From contig NZ_PGFV01000009.1 of NCBI RefSeq assembly GCF_021023135.1, positions 59,788-123,787 on the forward strand: a DNA stretch of 64,000 nt, written 5' to 3'. The first letter of the stretch is position 1. Every line of letters begins with the position of its first letter. This document shows positions 34,221 through 42,964 of the stretch, one piece after another. The position numbers and the translations under genes are program-made. The notes beneath the pieces are model-generated. The model worked only from the letters and a program-made list of their open reading frames with translations, was not told the origin of the DNA and searched no databases. The stretch is from Brevibacterium sp. CCUG 69071. Its GTDB lineage: Bacteria > Actinomycetota > Actinomycetes > Actinomycetales > Brevibacteriaceae.

Positions 34221-35447
34221 ATGGGGACCATGGCTAAGCAGATCGTCATCATCGGTGGGGGACTGGCCGGGACCACCGCGGCCAGGCAGCTGAGCGAGCG
34301 CGGGCAGGCGGTGACCGTCATCGACCCGAACGCGGGCAAGACCTGCGAGCGTCCGCCGCTGTCCAAACACCTCTTCGACGACTCCCGCTTTCACCTGCCC
34401 TACCACCTGGAGAACCGCGACCTCATCACGTTCGTCCGTGACACGGCCACGGAGATCACCCTCGCCGAGGCGGTGGCAGGGGAGGGCGTGCGCGGCACAG
34501 TCCACCTCAACTCGGGTGGCGCCCTCGACTTCACCCACGCCATCCTCGCCACCGGGATGGAAGCCAACCGGCCCGAGATCCCCGCATACCCGGATGCGCT
34601 GCCGGTCTACAACCTCGGCGAGGCCGAATGGGTCCGCACCCAGGTCGCCAACGCCACTCGCACCCTCGACGTCGGGGTGCTGGGCTCGGGATACCTCGGG
34701 ATGGAGGTCGCCGCCTCGGCGGTGGCAGCCGGACACCGCGCCACGGTCTATCTGCGCGGCGACGAACCCCTGCGAAAACAGCTCTCGGCGCCCGTGCGGC
34801 AGGCACTGTTCGACAAACACCGGGCCGCGGGTGTGGACTTCGTCACCCACACGGCCAGCCCCGACGACATCCCGGCAGGAGTTCACGATCTGTTCATCAC
34901 CAGCGTCGGCGCCCGCCCGATCACCCTCCCCATCGACGGCGACAGGCCAGGGAAGGCATGGGACGTCGATGAGAAATTGGCGACAGACCATCGAGGTATC
35001 TGGGCCGCCGGCGACTGTGCGCGCATCACTGCCGGCCCTGCCGCACTCGTCCGTCCCTGGGCCTGCGAACCCGTGGCCGAATCCCACGGCAGACACCTCG
35101 CCGAGGTGATCCTGGCCGAGACCGACGACACCGCGGACCCAGCGGCGCTGAACTGGAACGATGTGCCCTGGCACTGGAGTTTCCAAGGTCCGGAGAAGGT
35201 GTTCACCGCAGGCCTGACCAGCCCCGATGCCACCGACACGATCATCAGGCACGACCCGAGCGGGGCGAAGTTCCAGGTCTTCCACTTCGACGGCACAACC
35301 CTGGACTCGAGGCTCATCGGGGTCGAAACGCTGAACTGGCCGCCCATGCAGGCTGCCGCCAGACGGATACTCGGGGGTCACTGGATTCCCACCCGAGCCC
35401 AGCTCGAGGACCCGGATTTCGACCTCAAGGCTCACAGCCGACTGTGA
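34221..35447 (+). CDS. FAD-dependent NAD(P)H oxidoreductase (ferredoxin/rubredoxin reductase type)
   Basis: About 408 residues (405 if the ATG at 34230 is used). N-terminal FAD site IVIIGGGLAGTTAARQLSERG, the RPPLSK segment typical of oxygenase-coupled ferredoxin reductases, ILATGMEANRPEIP, a second dinucleotide site VGVLGSGYLGMEVAASAVAAG, and the FAD-binding GIWAAGDCARI. The C-terminal reductase domain includes VPWHWSFQG. It would pass electrons from NAD(P)H to a ferredoxin or rubredoxin, but no such partner is encoded nearby. Confidence 0.88.
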   Translation: MGTMAKQIVIIGGGLAGTTAARQLSERGQAVTVIDPNAGKTCERPPLSKHLFDDSRFHLPYHLENRDLITFVRDTATEITLAEAVAGEGVRGTVHLNSGGALDFTHAILATGMEANRPEIPAYPDALPVYNLGEAEWVRTQVANATRTLDVGVLGSGYLGMEVAASAVAAGHRATVYLRGDEPLRKQLSAPVRQALFDKHRAAGVDFVTHTASPDDIPAGVHDLFITSVGARPITLPIDGDRPGKAWDVDEKLATDHRGIWAAGDCARITAGPAALVRPWACEPVAESHGRHLAEVILAETDDTADPAALNWNDVPWHWSFQGPEKVFTAGLTSPDATDTIIRHDPSGAKFQVFHFDGTTLDSRLIGVETLNWPPMQAAARRILGGHWIPTRAQLEDPDFDLKAHSRL

Positions 35448-35520
35448 GAAACCGATAGTCTCATCACGTAGACTTCTTGATTGTTCCAACCCCAGTCGCC
35501 GACGAGAGATTCTTCTGTTC

Positions 35521-36378
35521 ATGGATATGGCTAAGCTTGCTGCCGAGCACGGACTCGACAGAGTCGGTGGACGGCCTTCTTTGCCTGAGTACGTCAAGCA
35601 GCTGATCCAGCGCAGCGACTTCACCTTCACGCTTGCGAAGTACAAACTGCAGAGTGAGAACGAACGCAACCGCCTCGGCATGCTCTGGGTGCTGCTGCGC
35701 CCGGCATTCTCCGCCCTCATCTACGGCACGGTCTTCGGCTTCATCATGCAGGGTGCCACGGCGCGTCCGCCGGACTTCGCCCCCTTCGTCATCATCGGCG
35801 TCTTCGTCCTCGAATTCTTCAACTCCTCGATGAACGGGGGAGCGAAGTCGATCATCTCGAACGCCTCCCTCGTTCAATCCCTGCCGTTCCCGCGCATCGT
35901 GCTGCCGATCGCTACGGTGTTTCAGAATCTCCTCAACTTCATCCCCACCTTCATCTTCATGGCCCTGCTGGTCATGCTCTGGGGAGCCCGACCGGACTGG
36001 GACTGGCTCCTCTTCATCCCGCTGGTCATTCTGTTCTGGATCTTCAACCAGGGCGTGGCCTTCATCTTCGCCCGCGTCACCGTTCACTTCCGTGACCTGT
36101 CCCAGGTGACCCCGTTCATCTCCCGGATGATCTTCTACACCTCGGGTGTCTTCTTCGACCTCAAGGTCATGGTCGAGAAGATCAATCCGGCCCTGCAGCC
36201 CTTCGCCGACTGGCAGCCGCTCAACAACGTGCTCGCCATCGCTCGCGGCATCCTGATGAAGGACGGCGCCATCCCCTACGACTACTTCTGGCACCTGGCG
36301 ATCTGGGCCTTCGCCATCTTCATCTTCGGCTTCGTGTTCTTCTGGCAGGCCGAGGAAAGGTACGGTCGTGATGAATGA
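35521..36378 (+). CDS. ABC-2 type polysaccharide/teichoic acid export permease (first copy)
   Basis: A 285-residue membrane protein with six hydrophobic segments of the TagG/Wzm type. An N-terminal interface helix (FTLAKYKLQSENERNRLGMLWVLLRPA) precedes the membrane core. Other typical segments are QSLPFPRIVLPIATVFQNLLNFIPT, FARVTVHFRDLSQVTPFISRMIFYTSGVFF and the C-terminal FVFFWQAEERYG. The gene overlaps the ATPase gene by 8 bases. The pair exports a lipid-linked glycan across the membrane. A second, homologous pair lies at 53886-56091. Confidence 0.92.
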   Translation: MDMAKLAAEHGLDRVGGRPSLPEYVKQLIQRSDFTFTLAKYKLQSENERNRLGMLWVLLRPAFSALIYGTVFGFIMQGATARPPDFAPFVIIGVFVLEFFNSSMNGGAKSIISNASLVQSLPFPRIVLPIATVFQNLLNFIPTFIFMALLVMLWGARPDWDWLLFIPLVILFWIFNQGVAFIFARVTVHFRDLSQVTPFISRMIFYTSGVFFDLKVMVEKINPALQPFADWQPLNNVLAIARGILMKDGAIPYDYFWHLAIWAFAIFIFGFVFFWQAEERYGRDE

Positions 36379-37171
36379 GCAGACCCCTATGAACACCGGC
36401 AGTCTCCCCGAGGTGACCGAGCACAATGACCCCGTCGTCATCTGCGATGGCGTCCACGTCCGCTACAAGACCTTGGCCACGGGCAAGAAGCTCAAGCTCG
36501 GCGGCGGGGGCGGCATGCTCAAACGCCAACGCGGCATCCAAGAGGTCCACGCGCTCAAGGGCGTCAGCTTCGTCGCCCACCGCAACGAGTCGATCGGCGT
36601 CATCGGCACCAACGGCTCCGGCAAATCTACACTCATGCGCTCGATCACGGGACTCACCCCGACCTCCGAGGGGTCGATCTATGCGAGTTCGCGGCCGAAC
36701 CTCCTCGGCGTCGGCGCCGCCCTGATCCCTGATCTTTCCGGTGCCCGCAACATCATGCTCGGATCCCTCGCCCTGGGCCTGACCCGCTCCCAAGTGGAGG
36801 AGAAGTTCGACGACATCGTCGAGTTCACCGGACTCCAGGACTTCATCAATCTGCCGATGCGCACGTATTCCTCGGGCATGTCCCAGCGCCTGAAGTTCGC
36901 TATCGCGACCTCCGTTCAACACGAAATCCTCATCGTGGACGAGGCGCTCAACGTCGGCGATAAGAAGTTCCGTGACCGCTCCGAGGGTCGGATCCGTTCG
37001 ATCCGGGAGAACGCCGGTACTGTCTTTCTCGTCTCGCATTCGATGCGGTCGATCAAGGACACATGCAACCGCACGATCTGGATCGAGAAGGGCGTGCTCA
37101 CCGCCGACGGCCCCACCGAGGACATCGTCAAGGAGTACGAGGACTTCAACAAGGCCGATAAGGGCAAATAG
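36371..37171 (+). CDS. ABC transporter ATP-binding protein, TagH/Wzt type (first copy)
   Basis: A 266-residue ATPase. Walker A GTNGSGKST (about residue 79), family-typical GVGAALIPDLSGARNIMLGSLALGL, signature YSSGMSQRLKFAIATS, Walker B ILIVDEALNVGD, and VFLVSHSMRSIKDTCNRTIWIEKG. It ends soon after the ATPase domain (SIVKEYEDF-type EDIVKEYEDFNK), so it lacks the carbohydrate-binding tail of Wzt proteins. ATG 36371 is preferred over GTG 36368. Partner of the permease directly upstream. Confidence 0.93.
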   Translation: MNEQTPMNTGSLPEVTEHNDPVVICDGVHVRYKTLATGKKLKLGGGGGMLKRQRGIQEVHALKGVSFVAHRNESIGVIGTNGSGKSTLMRSITGLTPTSEGSIYASSRPNLLGVGAALIPDLSGARNIMLGSLALGLTRSQVEEKFDDIVEFTGLQDFINLPMRTYSSGMSQRLKFAIATSVQHEILIVDEALNVGDKKFRDRSEGRIRSIRENAGTVFLVSHSMRSIKDTCNRTIWIEKGVLTADGPTEDIVKEYEDFNKADKGK

Positions 37172-37322
37172 CGCCTCCTCTCCACCGACTGAGACACCCG
37201 ATTGCATCCGGCAACGACCGCAGTAGACTCATCCCCTGACATCAAGGCGACCGGTCGGGCCGCCTCAAGCCGGGTGACGAGCAATGGGGCCCGCATCCCA
37301 GAAACAATGAAGAGGTATGCGG

Positions 37323-38594
37323 ATGAGTGCGCCGACACTAGAGACGAGCGCGGATAAGGCGAGGGCCCGCAAGGCCGTTGTCGCGGCAGGATTGGGCAAT
37401 GCCCTCGAGTGGTACGACATCATCCTCTTCGGGTTCATGGCCACGTCCATCACCGCGACCTTCTACCCGGGCGAGGGACTATCGGCGCAGCTGATGACCT
37501 GGGCGACCTTCGCGATCACCTTCGTGGTCCGACCTTTGGGTGCCGTCATCATCGGCCGCTACTCGGACAAGCACGGCCGCAAGGCAGCCCTGTCTCTGAC
37601 GATCGGGCTGATGACGCTCGGCGTCTTCATCATCGTCGTCCTGCCGGGCGAATCTGTGCTCGGCATCTGGGCGGCGATCGGTCTGGCCATTGCCCGCATC
37701 ATCCAGGGTATCTCCGCCGGCGGCGAGTTCGGCTCTGCCACCGCCTTCCTGACGGAGAATGCCACACGCGGCAAGGCCTTTTACGCCTCTTTCCAGACCG
37801 CGACCCAGGGCATCTCGATGTTCCTTGCCGCCGGCATCTCCTGGATATTCAGCTCCATCCTCACCGAGGACGCTCTGCACTCCTGGGGTTGGCGAGTCGC
37901 CTTCGCCCTCGGCCTGCTCATCGGCCCCGTCGGCTGGTACATCCGCGCGAAGATGGACGACACCCCGGAGTTCGAAGCCGCAGAGAAGGCTGACAATCCC
38001 CTGCGCATCCTGCTCGGGCAGAACCTCGGACGCCTGGCCTCCGCGTTCCTCATCATCGCGATGGCCACGATCTCGGTCTACCTCATCACCTACTTGCCGC
38101 AGTTCGCCGTAGGCAACCTCGGCCTTGAACCGTGGGCTGCGTTCCCCGGTGCCGTCGTCGCCGGCATCATCACACTCATCGGAGCCCCCTTCGCCGGCAC
38201 CCTCGCCGGCAAGGTGGGGGCCACGACCGTGATGATCCCGACCACCATCGCCGGCATCATCGTCGCCTGGCCGATGTTCATCCTGCTGACCGCCAGCCCC
38301 TCGATCGGTGTTCTCACCCTGTGCGAGGCGATCGTCGGTCTGTTCATGGTCTTCTACTTCGGCCCCATGCCCTCATTGCTCTCCGAACTCTTCCCCGTCC
38401 AGATCCGCAGCTCCGGCATGACTATCGCCTACAGCCTCGGTGTCGCGATCTTCGGCGGTTTCGCCCCGCTCATCCTCACCGCACTGGTCAGCGCCACCGG
38501 CGAACTGACCGTGCCCGGCTTCTACTACGCCGCACTGTCCCTGCTCTCCCTCATCGGCGTCATCGCCGCCCGGAAGGTGTACAAGCAGCGCTGA
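37323..38594 (+). CDS. MFS metabolite:H+ symporter (ProP/ShiA/citrate type)
   Basis: A 423-residue, 12-span carrier of the metabolite:H+ symporter group. Signature sequences: GLGNALEWYDIILFGFMA, VRPLGAVIIGRYSDKHGRKAALSLTIGLMTLG, IARIIQGISAGGEFGSATAFLTENA, and LSELFPVQIRSSGMTIAYSLG. Substrates in this group include dicarboxylates, proline/betaine and shikimate. ATG 37323 is preferred over 37317 because of spacing from GAGG. It has no obvious co-transcribed enzyme genes. Confidence 0.87.
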   Translation: MSAPTLETSADKARARKAVVAAGLGNALEWYDIILFGFMATSITATFYPGEGLSAQLMTWATFAITFVVRPLGAVIIGRYSDKHGRKAALSLTIGLMTLGVFIIVVLPGESVLGIWAAIGLAIARIIQGISAGGEFGSATAFLTENATRGKAFYASFQTATQGISMFLAAGISWIFSSILTEDALHSWGWRVAFALGLLIGPVGWYIRAKMDDTPEFEAAEKADNPLRILLGQNLGRLASAFLIIAMATISVYLITYLPQFAVGNLGLEPWAAFPGAVVAGIITLIGAPFAGTLAGKVGATTVMIPTTIAGIIVAWPMFILLTASPSIGVLTLCEAIVGLFMVFYFGPMPSLLSELFPVQIRSSGMTIAYSLGVAIFGGFAPLILTALVSATGELTVPGFYYAALSLLSLIGVIAARKVYKQR

Positions 38595-38707
38595 TCTTCG
38601 CCGAGGCGGGCCGACCAGCTGCTGGATACATGGTTCACAGTGACAAAGGGAAAGCTCTTTTGAGCAGCGCGGTTCACTTTGCTTTTCGAATATGCCGCAG
38701 AAGCAAA

Positions 38708-38723
38708 GCAGAACGTGTTCTGC
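38708..38723. other. Perfect palindrome between convergent genes
   Basis: gcagaacgtgttctgc (7-bp arms, 2-base centre) lies in the 209-bp gap between the MFS gene and the convergent AlbA_2 gene. The centre GAAC-GT-GTTC resembles the core of actinobacterial LexA boxes, but the flanks do not match and no gene starts here, so function is unclear. Confidence 0.4.
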
Positions 38724-38803
38724 CAGCCTGCTGCCTATTTAAGAGCCTCGCCTGTTGGAGCAAGGCCGAGGTACTCAACTCCCATTTCCTGAGAAGTCCC
38801 CGG

Positions 38804-40618
38804 CTAAATTATTGCGTTTCCACGCGGAAGATAGTGGGCGTTACGGCCAGCAGCATCTCCGCGAACAAGTCGTCCTTCCTGGACGAATCGATCAAGTGCG
38901 CCCCTCGCTCCGGCCGGAGTCATTCCAGTCAACTTGGAATAGTCACCCGACGTGATCCGGTCTTGAACCTCAAACCATTGGCTGACTATTTCGGAAGCCT
39001 CTTCGGCGCCTGGTGCCATGAACCAGAGCACCCGCTGGCGTTGCAGCATCTTTCGATCTGCGGCCTGCCCTCCAACGATATGGCGGGCTTCCTTCGATAG
39101 TGTCCACACATTCTTAAGGGGGGAAATCAGCGGCTGTCCATCGATGACGCATCTGTGCGCTATTTCGAGGGCCTCGGCAGCTTCGTCGACGGTTCGCTGC
39201 AGTATCTTCGACATTCGTTGCACCGTTGTGAACGGGCTTCTCAGGAGAGTGTGAACTATAAGCGCAATTTGCACGTCTCGTTGCCGGGCTGCCGGTTGAA
39301 TCTTTGAAGTCAGCCGAACAATGGGAAGAAGAGGTTGACCTCCTGCGAGGCGTACTCGCACTCGCGGCCCAGGCTCCTCCACGAGCAATGGTGGACGATG
39401 TCCAATACTGACCATTTCGCGATACATCCCGTCGACTCCGACGCCCTGCTTATCGACCAGTCCGAGCGCTCGAGAAACATCCGCTAATGCGGGATACCGG
39501 CTATAGCGCTGTGTGAGGACATTGTCTGCTGAGATTCCTCCGACGAACCCACCCGGGGAGACAACGGTCAGCGACGCGTCGGCCTCAACCCAAGTCGCGG
39601 TCGTCGGCTCTTGTAGATTCCAATCGCGATGCACCACTCCATTGAGTACGGCTTCTCGGGCCGAGCGCGATGGCAGTTGACGAATCGCGCGTTCTGAGAA
39701 TTCCCCTGGCAGGGTGATTCTGTCGTTGGCCGCGTCCAGAAGTGCTTCTACCCGCTCTATTTGTTCCAGGAGGCTCAGTCCTTCGTATTCAGAATCATAG
39801 GCAAGAATGTCGCCGCCTTCGACATCTAGCCTGGTCCATGTCAGCCGTGCTCTTGGTGCAGGACAGAACAGCAAGGCTCCAGCCTCTGTGAGATAACCGT
39901 CGACGCTCAGCACCCCGATGCGACGCAGCATGTCAGAAGGCGCAGCTGCAGCGAGGTCAGCTTGAGTGTCATTCGAGGTGTCGCGTCTGGCCAAGTAATC
40001 CCGGGCCACTGCAATTGCTTCGGGCCTGACACTATCTATGGTGAACGAAGTCGGTCTGGCCATGGAATCCCAGCCGCTTCGGTCTTGACGTCGAGCCCAC
40101 CATTCCCCTCGGTCGACGGGCACCGAGGCGGCTCCCACCCTCCAGCGGATTCGTCCGCTTGTATCGTCGACGGGTTCGCGAGCTTCAGCTGCGTAGATCA
40201 CAAGCAGCCTGATCCCTTGCTCGATGTGCTCCTCGATCTCTGGAGCAACCTCAACTCGTCGGTAGATCTGCTGGCGAAGCCACTCAATGTTCAAGTCTGT
40301 GCCGAGCAGGTCCCCTGAGCGATCTTCTACTCCGACGATGAGCGCTCCGCCTCCAGGAGTATTGGCCATAGCCGAGACCTCATCTGCCAGCTGATCGGCG
40401 GCCTTAGTGTTCTCTGAAACTCCAGGTAGCAGACTTCCGGCGACTCCTCTGCGTCCAGCTTCTTCTTTGAAATCCACTCGCTGACGTTCTGCGCTGTCAG
40501 GAAGTGCGCCCGTCCGCAACGATTCCAGGCAGACCTCCACCGCCTCGCGAGAACGTGCACGGTCTGCCATCAGCTCGGTCCCCGGTTCAAAGGGAAACCC
40601 CCTTTGCGGTTCGCTCAT
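38804..40618 (-). CDS. Schlafen-type AlbA_2 domain protein, putative ATP-binding/transcriptional regulator
   Basis: About 604 residues. The N-terminal AlbA_2 (Schlafen AlbA) domain (about 45-150) has QRVDFKEEAG, DEVSAMANTPGGGALIVGVEDRSG and LNIEWLRQQIYRRVEVAPEI. The middle contains an ATPase_C_4-like region (SRSAREAVLNGVVHRDWN; GGISADNVLTQRYSRYPALADV). The C-terminus (about 470-600) looks like tandem winged helices (TVQRMSKILQRTVDEAAEAL; ITSGDYSKLTGMTPAGARGALDRFVQEGRLVR). Such proteins are annotated as transcriptional regulators; some relatives occur in defence islands. It stands alone here. ATG 40618 or GTG 40627 could be the start. Confidence 0.8.
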   Translation of the reverse strand: MSEPQRGFPFEPGTELMADRARSREAVEVCLESLRTGALPDSAERQRVDFKEEAGRRGVAGSLLPGVSENTKAADQLADEVSAMANTPGGGALIVGVEDRSGDLLGTDLNIEWLRQQIYRRVEVAPEIEEHIEQGIRLLVIYAAEAREPVDDTSGRIRWRVGAASVPVDRGEWWARRQDRSGWDSMARPTSFTIDSVRPEAIAVARDYLARRDTSNDTQADLAAAAPSDMLRRIGVLSVDGYLTEAGALLFCPAPRARLTWTRLDVEGGDILAYDSEYEGLSLLEQIERVEALLDAANDRITLPGEFSERAIRQLPSRSAREAVLNGVVHRDWNLQEPTTATWVEADASLTVVSPGGFVGGISADNVLTQRYSRYPALADVSRALGLVDKQGVGVDGMYREMVSIGHRPPLLVEEPGPRVRVRLAGGQPLLPIVRLTSKIQPAARQRDVQIALIVHTLLRSPFTTVQRMSKILQRTVDEAAEALEIAHRCVIDGQPLISPLKNVWTLSKEARHIVGGQAADRKMLQRQRVLWFMAPGAEEASEIVSQWFEVQDRITSGDYSKLTGMTPAGARGALDRFVQEGRLVRGDAAGRNAHYLPRGNAII

Positions 40619-40775
40619 GACTTTCACTTTACACCTGAACCTAAATGCAAAGTAGTCGTGAGTGTCTGGGGGCGCTATCTATTTCCAGAAAGGATGATCG
40701 GCGAGCCGCAAGGTCGTCCTTTCTTGACGCAAGATATCCACAGCTGGCGTGACGAGTTTCGACACTAGGCGATCA

Positions 40776-42770
40776 CTAGTCGTTAGCCGCGCCGCCCGCT
40801 CCCTCCGCAAACCGCACGAAGTACCTCAGCGCTTCGAACGAATCCACGGCATCCGGGTTCGCGACCTTCTCCAAAGCATGTCCCTGGATGAGGCGTTTGA
40901 CCGGCACTTCGAGCTTTTTGCCCGTGCGGGTGTGCGGGATGGCCGGGACGGCAATGATGTCGTCGGGCACGTGCCGCGGTGAAGCCTTGGTTCGCAGGTC
41001 GCCGGCGATCCGATCCCGCAGCCCATCATCGAGCGAAACCCCGTCGGCCAGCACCACGAACAGCGGCATCCAGTATCCGCCGTCGGGTTGCTCGGCTCCG
41101 ATGACGAGGGATTCGGCCACCTCGGCGATGCCGTCGACGACGTCGTAGATGTCGGCGCTGCCCAGGCGCACGCCGTGCCGGTTGAGGGTGGCGTCCGAGC
41201 GTCCGGAGATGATGACGCTGCCGTGGTCGGTGATCGTGATCCAATCACCGTGGCGCCACACTCCGGGGAACATCGAGAAGTACGTGTCCCGGTAGCGTTG
41301 CCCGTCGGGGTCGTCCCAGAACTTCACCGGCATCGTCGGCATCGGGGCGGTGATGACCATCTCCCCGACCTCGTCGATGAGTGGATGACCAGAGTCGTCC
41401 CAGGATTCGAGGGCCACGCCGAGGTTCGGCGCCGAGAGCTCACCCGCCCACACCTCGAGGTTCGGTGCGGAGCCGGCGAATCCGCTGACGACGTCCGTGC
41501 CGCCGCTCGTCGAGGCCAGCTGCACGCGTTCGCCGATGGCGTCGCGGACCCAGGGGAAGCAGTTCGCAGGTACGGGTGCGCCGGTGGCGCCGATCAGCCG
41601 CAGGTTCGTGAGGTCGTGCTCCCGGCCGGGTTCCAGTCCTGCCTTCATTCCCGCCAGGAGGATCCCCGGGCTGAGCCCGAGCACGTTCGCCTGCGTGTCC
41701 GCGGCGATCTCCCACAGTCGTCCCGGACCGGGGTAGAGGGGGCTGCCGTCGAAGCAGACGGTTGTGCCTCCTGCCACCAGTGCGGAGACGACGAAGTTCC
41801 ACATCATCCAGTTCGTGTTCGTGTACCAGAAGAAGCGGTCGCCGGGTCTGATGTCCATGTGCAGGCCGAACATGCGCAGGTGGTCGACGACGACTCCGCC
41901 GTGGCTGTGCACGATTCCCTTAGGGATCCCCGTTGTGCCCGAGGAGTAGAGCACCCACAGCGGGGTGTCGAAATCGACGCGCACGAACTCGGGCGGGGTA
42001 TCGCCGGAGGTGACCTCGTCCCAGGTGGTGAGGTTCGCGATCGTGTGGTGCTCATCGAGGACACCCACGCCGAGGTTGCCGACCCCGACGACGGCCCGCA
42101 GACTCGGTATCCGTGCCGCCAGGTCCGCAACCTGGTCGCGGCGGTCGAAGCTCTGCCCGTTCCAGAGGTAGCCGTCGGCGGCGAAGAGGACTCTCGGTTC
42201 GAGCTGGCCGAGTTTCGCGGCGGCTCCTTCGGCCGCGTAGTCCTGGGCACAAGCCGACCAGATGGCGCCGATCGAGGCGGAGGCGAGGACGGCGATGAGG
42301 GTGTGGTGGGTGTTGGGCAGATAGCCGACGACGCGGTCGCCCTGACCGACGCCTTGGCTGCGCAGCCAGGCGGCGACGGATCCGACCTGGCGGCGGAGTT
42401 CGCGCCAGGTGGTCTCTGAATGATCGCCGGCCTCGGTGATGGTGATGATCGCGGGTTCGTCGGCGAGCTTGTCATCGAGTGCATGACGCAGAGCGTGTTC
42501 GGCGTAGTTGAGATGAGTGCCGGGGAACCATGTGGCACCGGGCATGGAGCGGTCGGCGAGGACTTCCGTGTACGGTTCGTCGGCGATGACGTCGAAGAAG
42601 TCCCAGATGGCACTCCAGAAGCCGTCGAGGTCGTCGACCGACCAGCGCCACAGATCGTCGTAGCTGACCATGCCCTGGCCCGCGCGCTGATTCGCGAACT
42701 CGGTGAAGTCGAGGATCAGCGGACGCGGAGTCTGGTCGGGATTCGGGCGCCAGATCGGTTCAGCGGTCAA
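40776..42770 (-). CDS. Acetoacetyl-CoA synthetase (acetoacetate-CoA ligase)
   Basis: A 664-residue ANL-superfamily ligase. N-terminal YDDLWRWSVDDLDGFWSAIWDFFDV and GATWFPGTHLNYAEHAL are characteristic of acetoacetyl-CoA synthetases. The AMP-binding P-loop is VLYSSGTTGIPKGIVHSHGG. GDRFFWYTNTNWMMWNF, ISGRSDATLNRHGVRLGSADIYDVVD and the C-terminal lysine in HTRTGKKLEVPVKRL complete the catalytic set. It activates acetoacetate for ketone-body use or PHB/lipid synthesis. The start is a TTG at 42770 with AGGAG upstream. Confidence 0.92.
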   Translation of the reverse strand: MTAEPIWRPNPDQTPRPLILDFTEFANQRAGQGMVSYDDLWRWSVDDLDGFWSAIWDFFDVIADEPYTEVLADRSMPGATWFPGTHLNYAEHALRHALDDKLADEPAIITITEAGDHSETTWRELRRQVGSVAAWLRSQGVGQGDRVVGYLPNTHHTLIAVLASASIGAIWSACAQDYAAEGAAAKLGQLEPRVLFAADGYLWNGQSFDRRDQVADLAARIPSLRAVVGVGNLGVGVLDEHHTIANLTTWDEVTSGDTPPEFVRVDFDTPLWVLYSSGTTGIPKGIVHSHGGVVVDHLRMFGLHMDIRPGDRFFWYTNTNWMMWNFVVSALVAGGTTVCFDGSPLYPGPGRLWEIAADTQANVLGLSPGILLAGMKAGLEPGREHDLTNLRLIGATGAPVPANCFPWVRDAIGERVQLASTSGGTDVVSGFAGSAPNLEVWAGELSAPNLGVALESWDDSGHPLIDEVGEMVITAPMPTMPVKFWDDPDGQRYRDTYFSMFPGVWRHGDWITITDHGSVIISGRSDATLNRHGVRLGSADIYDVVDGIAEVAESLVIGAEQPDGGYWMPLFVVLADGVSLDDGLRDRIAGDLRTKASPRHVPDDIIAVPAIPHTRTGKKLEVPVKRLIQGHALEKVANPDAVDSFEALRYFVRFAEGAGGAAND

Positions 42771-42909
42771 GTCTTCTCCTCAGCACTTCGGCAGGCGGTA
42801 GCGAATATGGTCTCCACCAGCTGAAACGAGGTGTACTCGTCCCGCAGTGAAGGCGTTGAGTCCACCTTACGCCGCCGACGCAGCGGCTTTTGCAGTCCGT
42901 CCAGAACGC

Positions 42910-42943
42910 AACTGCGCCGCTGAGAATTCTCAGCGGCGCAGTT
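42910..42943 (-). terminator. Perfect 34-bp palindrome downstream of wecC
   Basis: Two 17-base arms (aactgcgccgctgagaa and its complement) meet at a central GAATTC with no spacer; the hairpin would have a minimal loop. It begins 21 bases after the wecC stop on the minus strand and precedes the aacetoacetyl-CoA synthetase gene, so a terminator role is most likely. Confidence 0.7.
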
Positions 42944-42964
42944 CTCATGTAGGCGGATTCAGTT

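Noticed and set aside
38708..38723. SOS (LexA) box
   Set aside because: Core GAAC/GTTC is present but flanks differ from the actinobacterial consensus and no gene starts nearby.
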